Positions 5,560 to 5,560 of a DNA stretch of 5,560 nucleotides are shown piece after piece; the stretch's first letter is position 1, and the number at the start of each line of letters is the position of its first letter. Source of the stretch: Aliarcobacter butzleri (GTDB lineage Bacteria > Campylobacterota > Campylobacteria > Campylobacterales > Arcobacteraceae). Under the pieces are notes generated by a model, which was not told the DNA's origin, ran no database searches, and saw only the letters and a program-made list of their open reading frames with translations. A program made the translations under genes and the position numbers. Where the stretch lies: assembly GCA_012522985.1 (NCBI GenBank), contig JAAYJJ010000071.1:1-5560 (forward strand), written 5' to 3'.

Positions 5560-5560
5560 A

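Noticed and set aside
1..5560. Mobile element, CRISPR array, defence or other accessory system
   Set aside because: All frames of substance are core housekeeping genes in a familiar order. No terminal repeats, transposase, integrase, tRNA or spaced direct repeats were seen.

Overview
The window is AT-rich DNA from a bacterium of the Campylobacterota (formerly Epsilonproteobacteria), most likely an Arcobacter-like or related lineage. This rests on the gene content and order dnaN-dnaA-ruvC, on proteins close to the family forms I recall from Campylobacter and its relatives (the ThyX and the small phosphoribosyltransferase in particular), on heavy use of A/T-ending codons, and on DnaA boxes built around a TATTCACA core. 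The assignment comes from recognition; no database search was possible.

Left part (1-2014): the chromosomal replication origin. On the minus strand lie the 5' part of dnaN (sliding clamp, running off the left edge) and the complete dnaA (initiator). Two non-coding segments flank dnaA, and each holds three DnaA-box-like 9-mers: dnaA-dnaN (412-563) and ruvC-dnaA (about 1890-2065). This is the bipartite oriC layout known in Helicobacter pylori and other Campylobacterota. The dnaA-dnaN part also carries a run of TAG-like triplets beside a DnaA box, placed and oriented like a DnaA-trio, followed by an AT-rich stretch that could be the unwinding element. The ruvC-dnaA part contains back-to-back promoters for dnaA (TTGAAA-17-TATAAT) and ruvC (extended -10), with the DnaA boxes between them, which suggests that DnaA could control both genes.

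Middle part (2015-3287): ruvC (Holliday junction endonuclease, plus strand) runs tail to tail into thyX (flavin-dependent thymidylate synthase, minus strand). The stop codons abut with no spacer, and a short inverted repeat lies across the junction. thyX is followed by a 151-bp divergent promoter region shared with typA.

Right part (3288-5560): typA/bipA (ribosome-associated GTPase, TTG start) is followed by a small Gpt-like phosphoribosyltransferase gene. A perfect 10-bp stem-loop starts at the typA stop codon. It separates a good Shine-Dalgarno sequence from the best start codon of the downstream gene, so folding would bring the two to a normal distance.

All genes except thyX point away from the origin, as expected for genes co-oriented with replication. 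The genes are core housekeeping genes. I see no mobile element, CRISPR array, tRNA, rRNA or defence system. The points of real interest are the fine structure of the origin and the structured typA-phosphoribosyltransferase junction.
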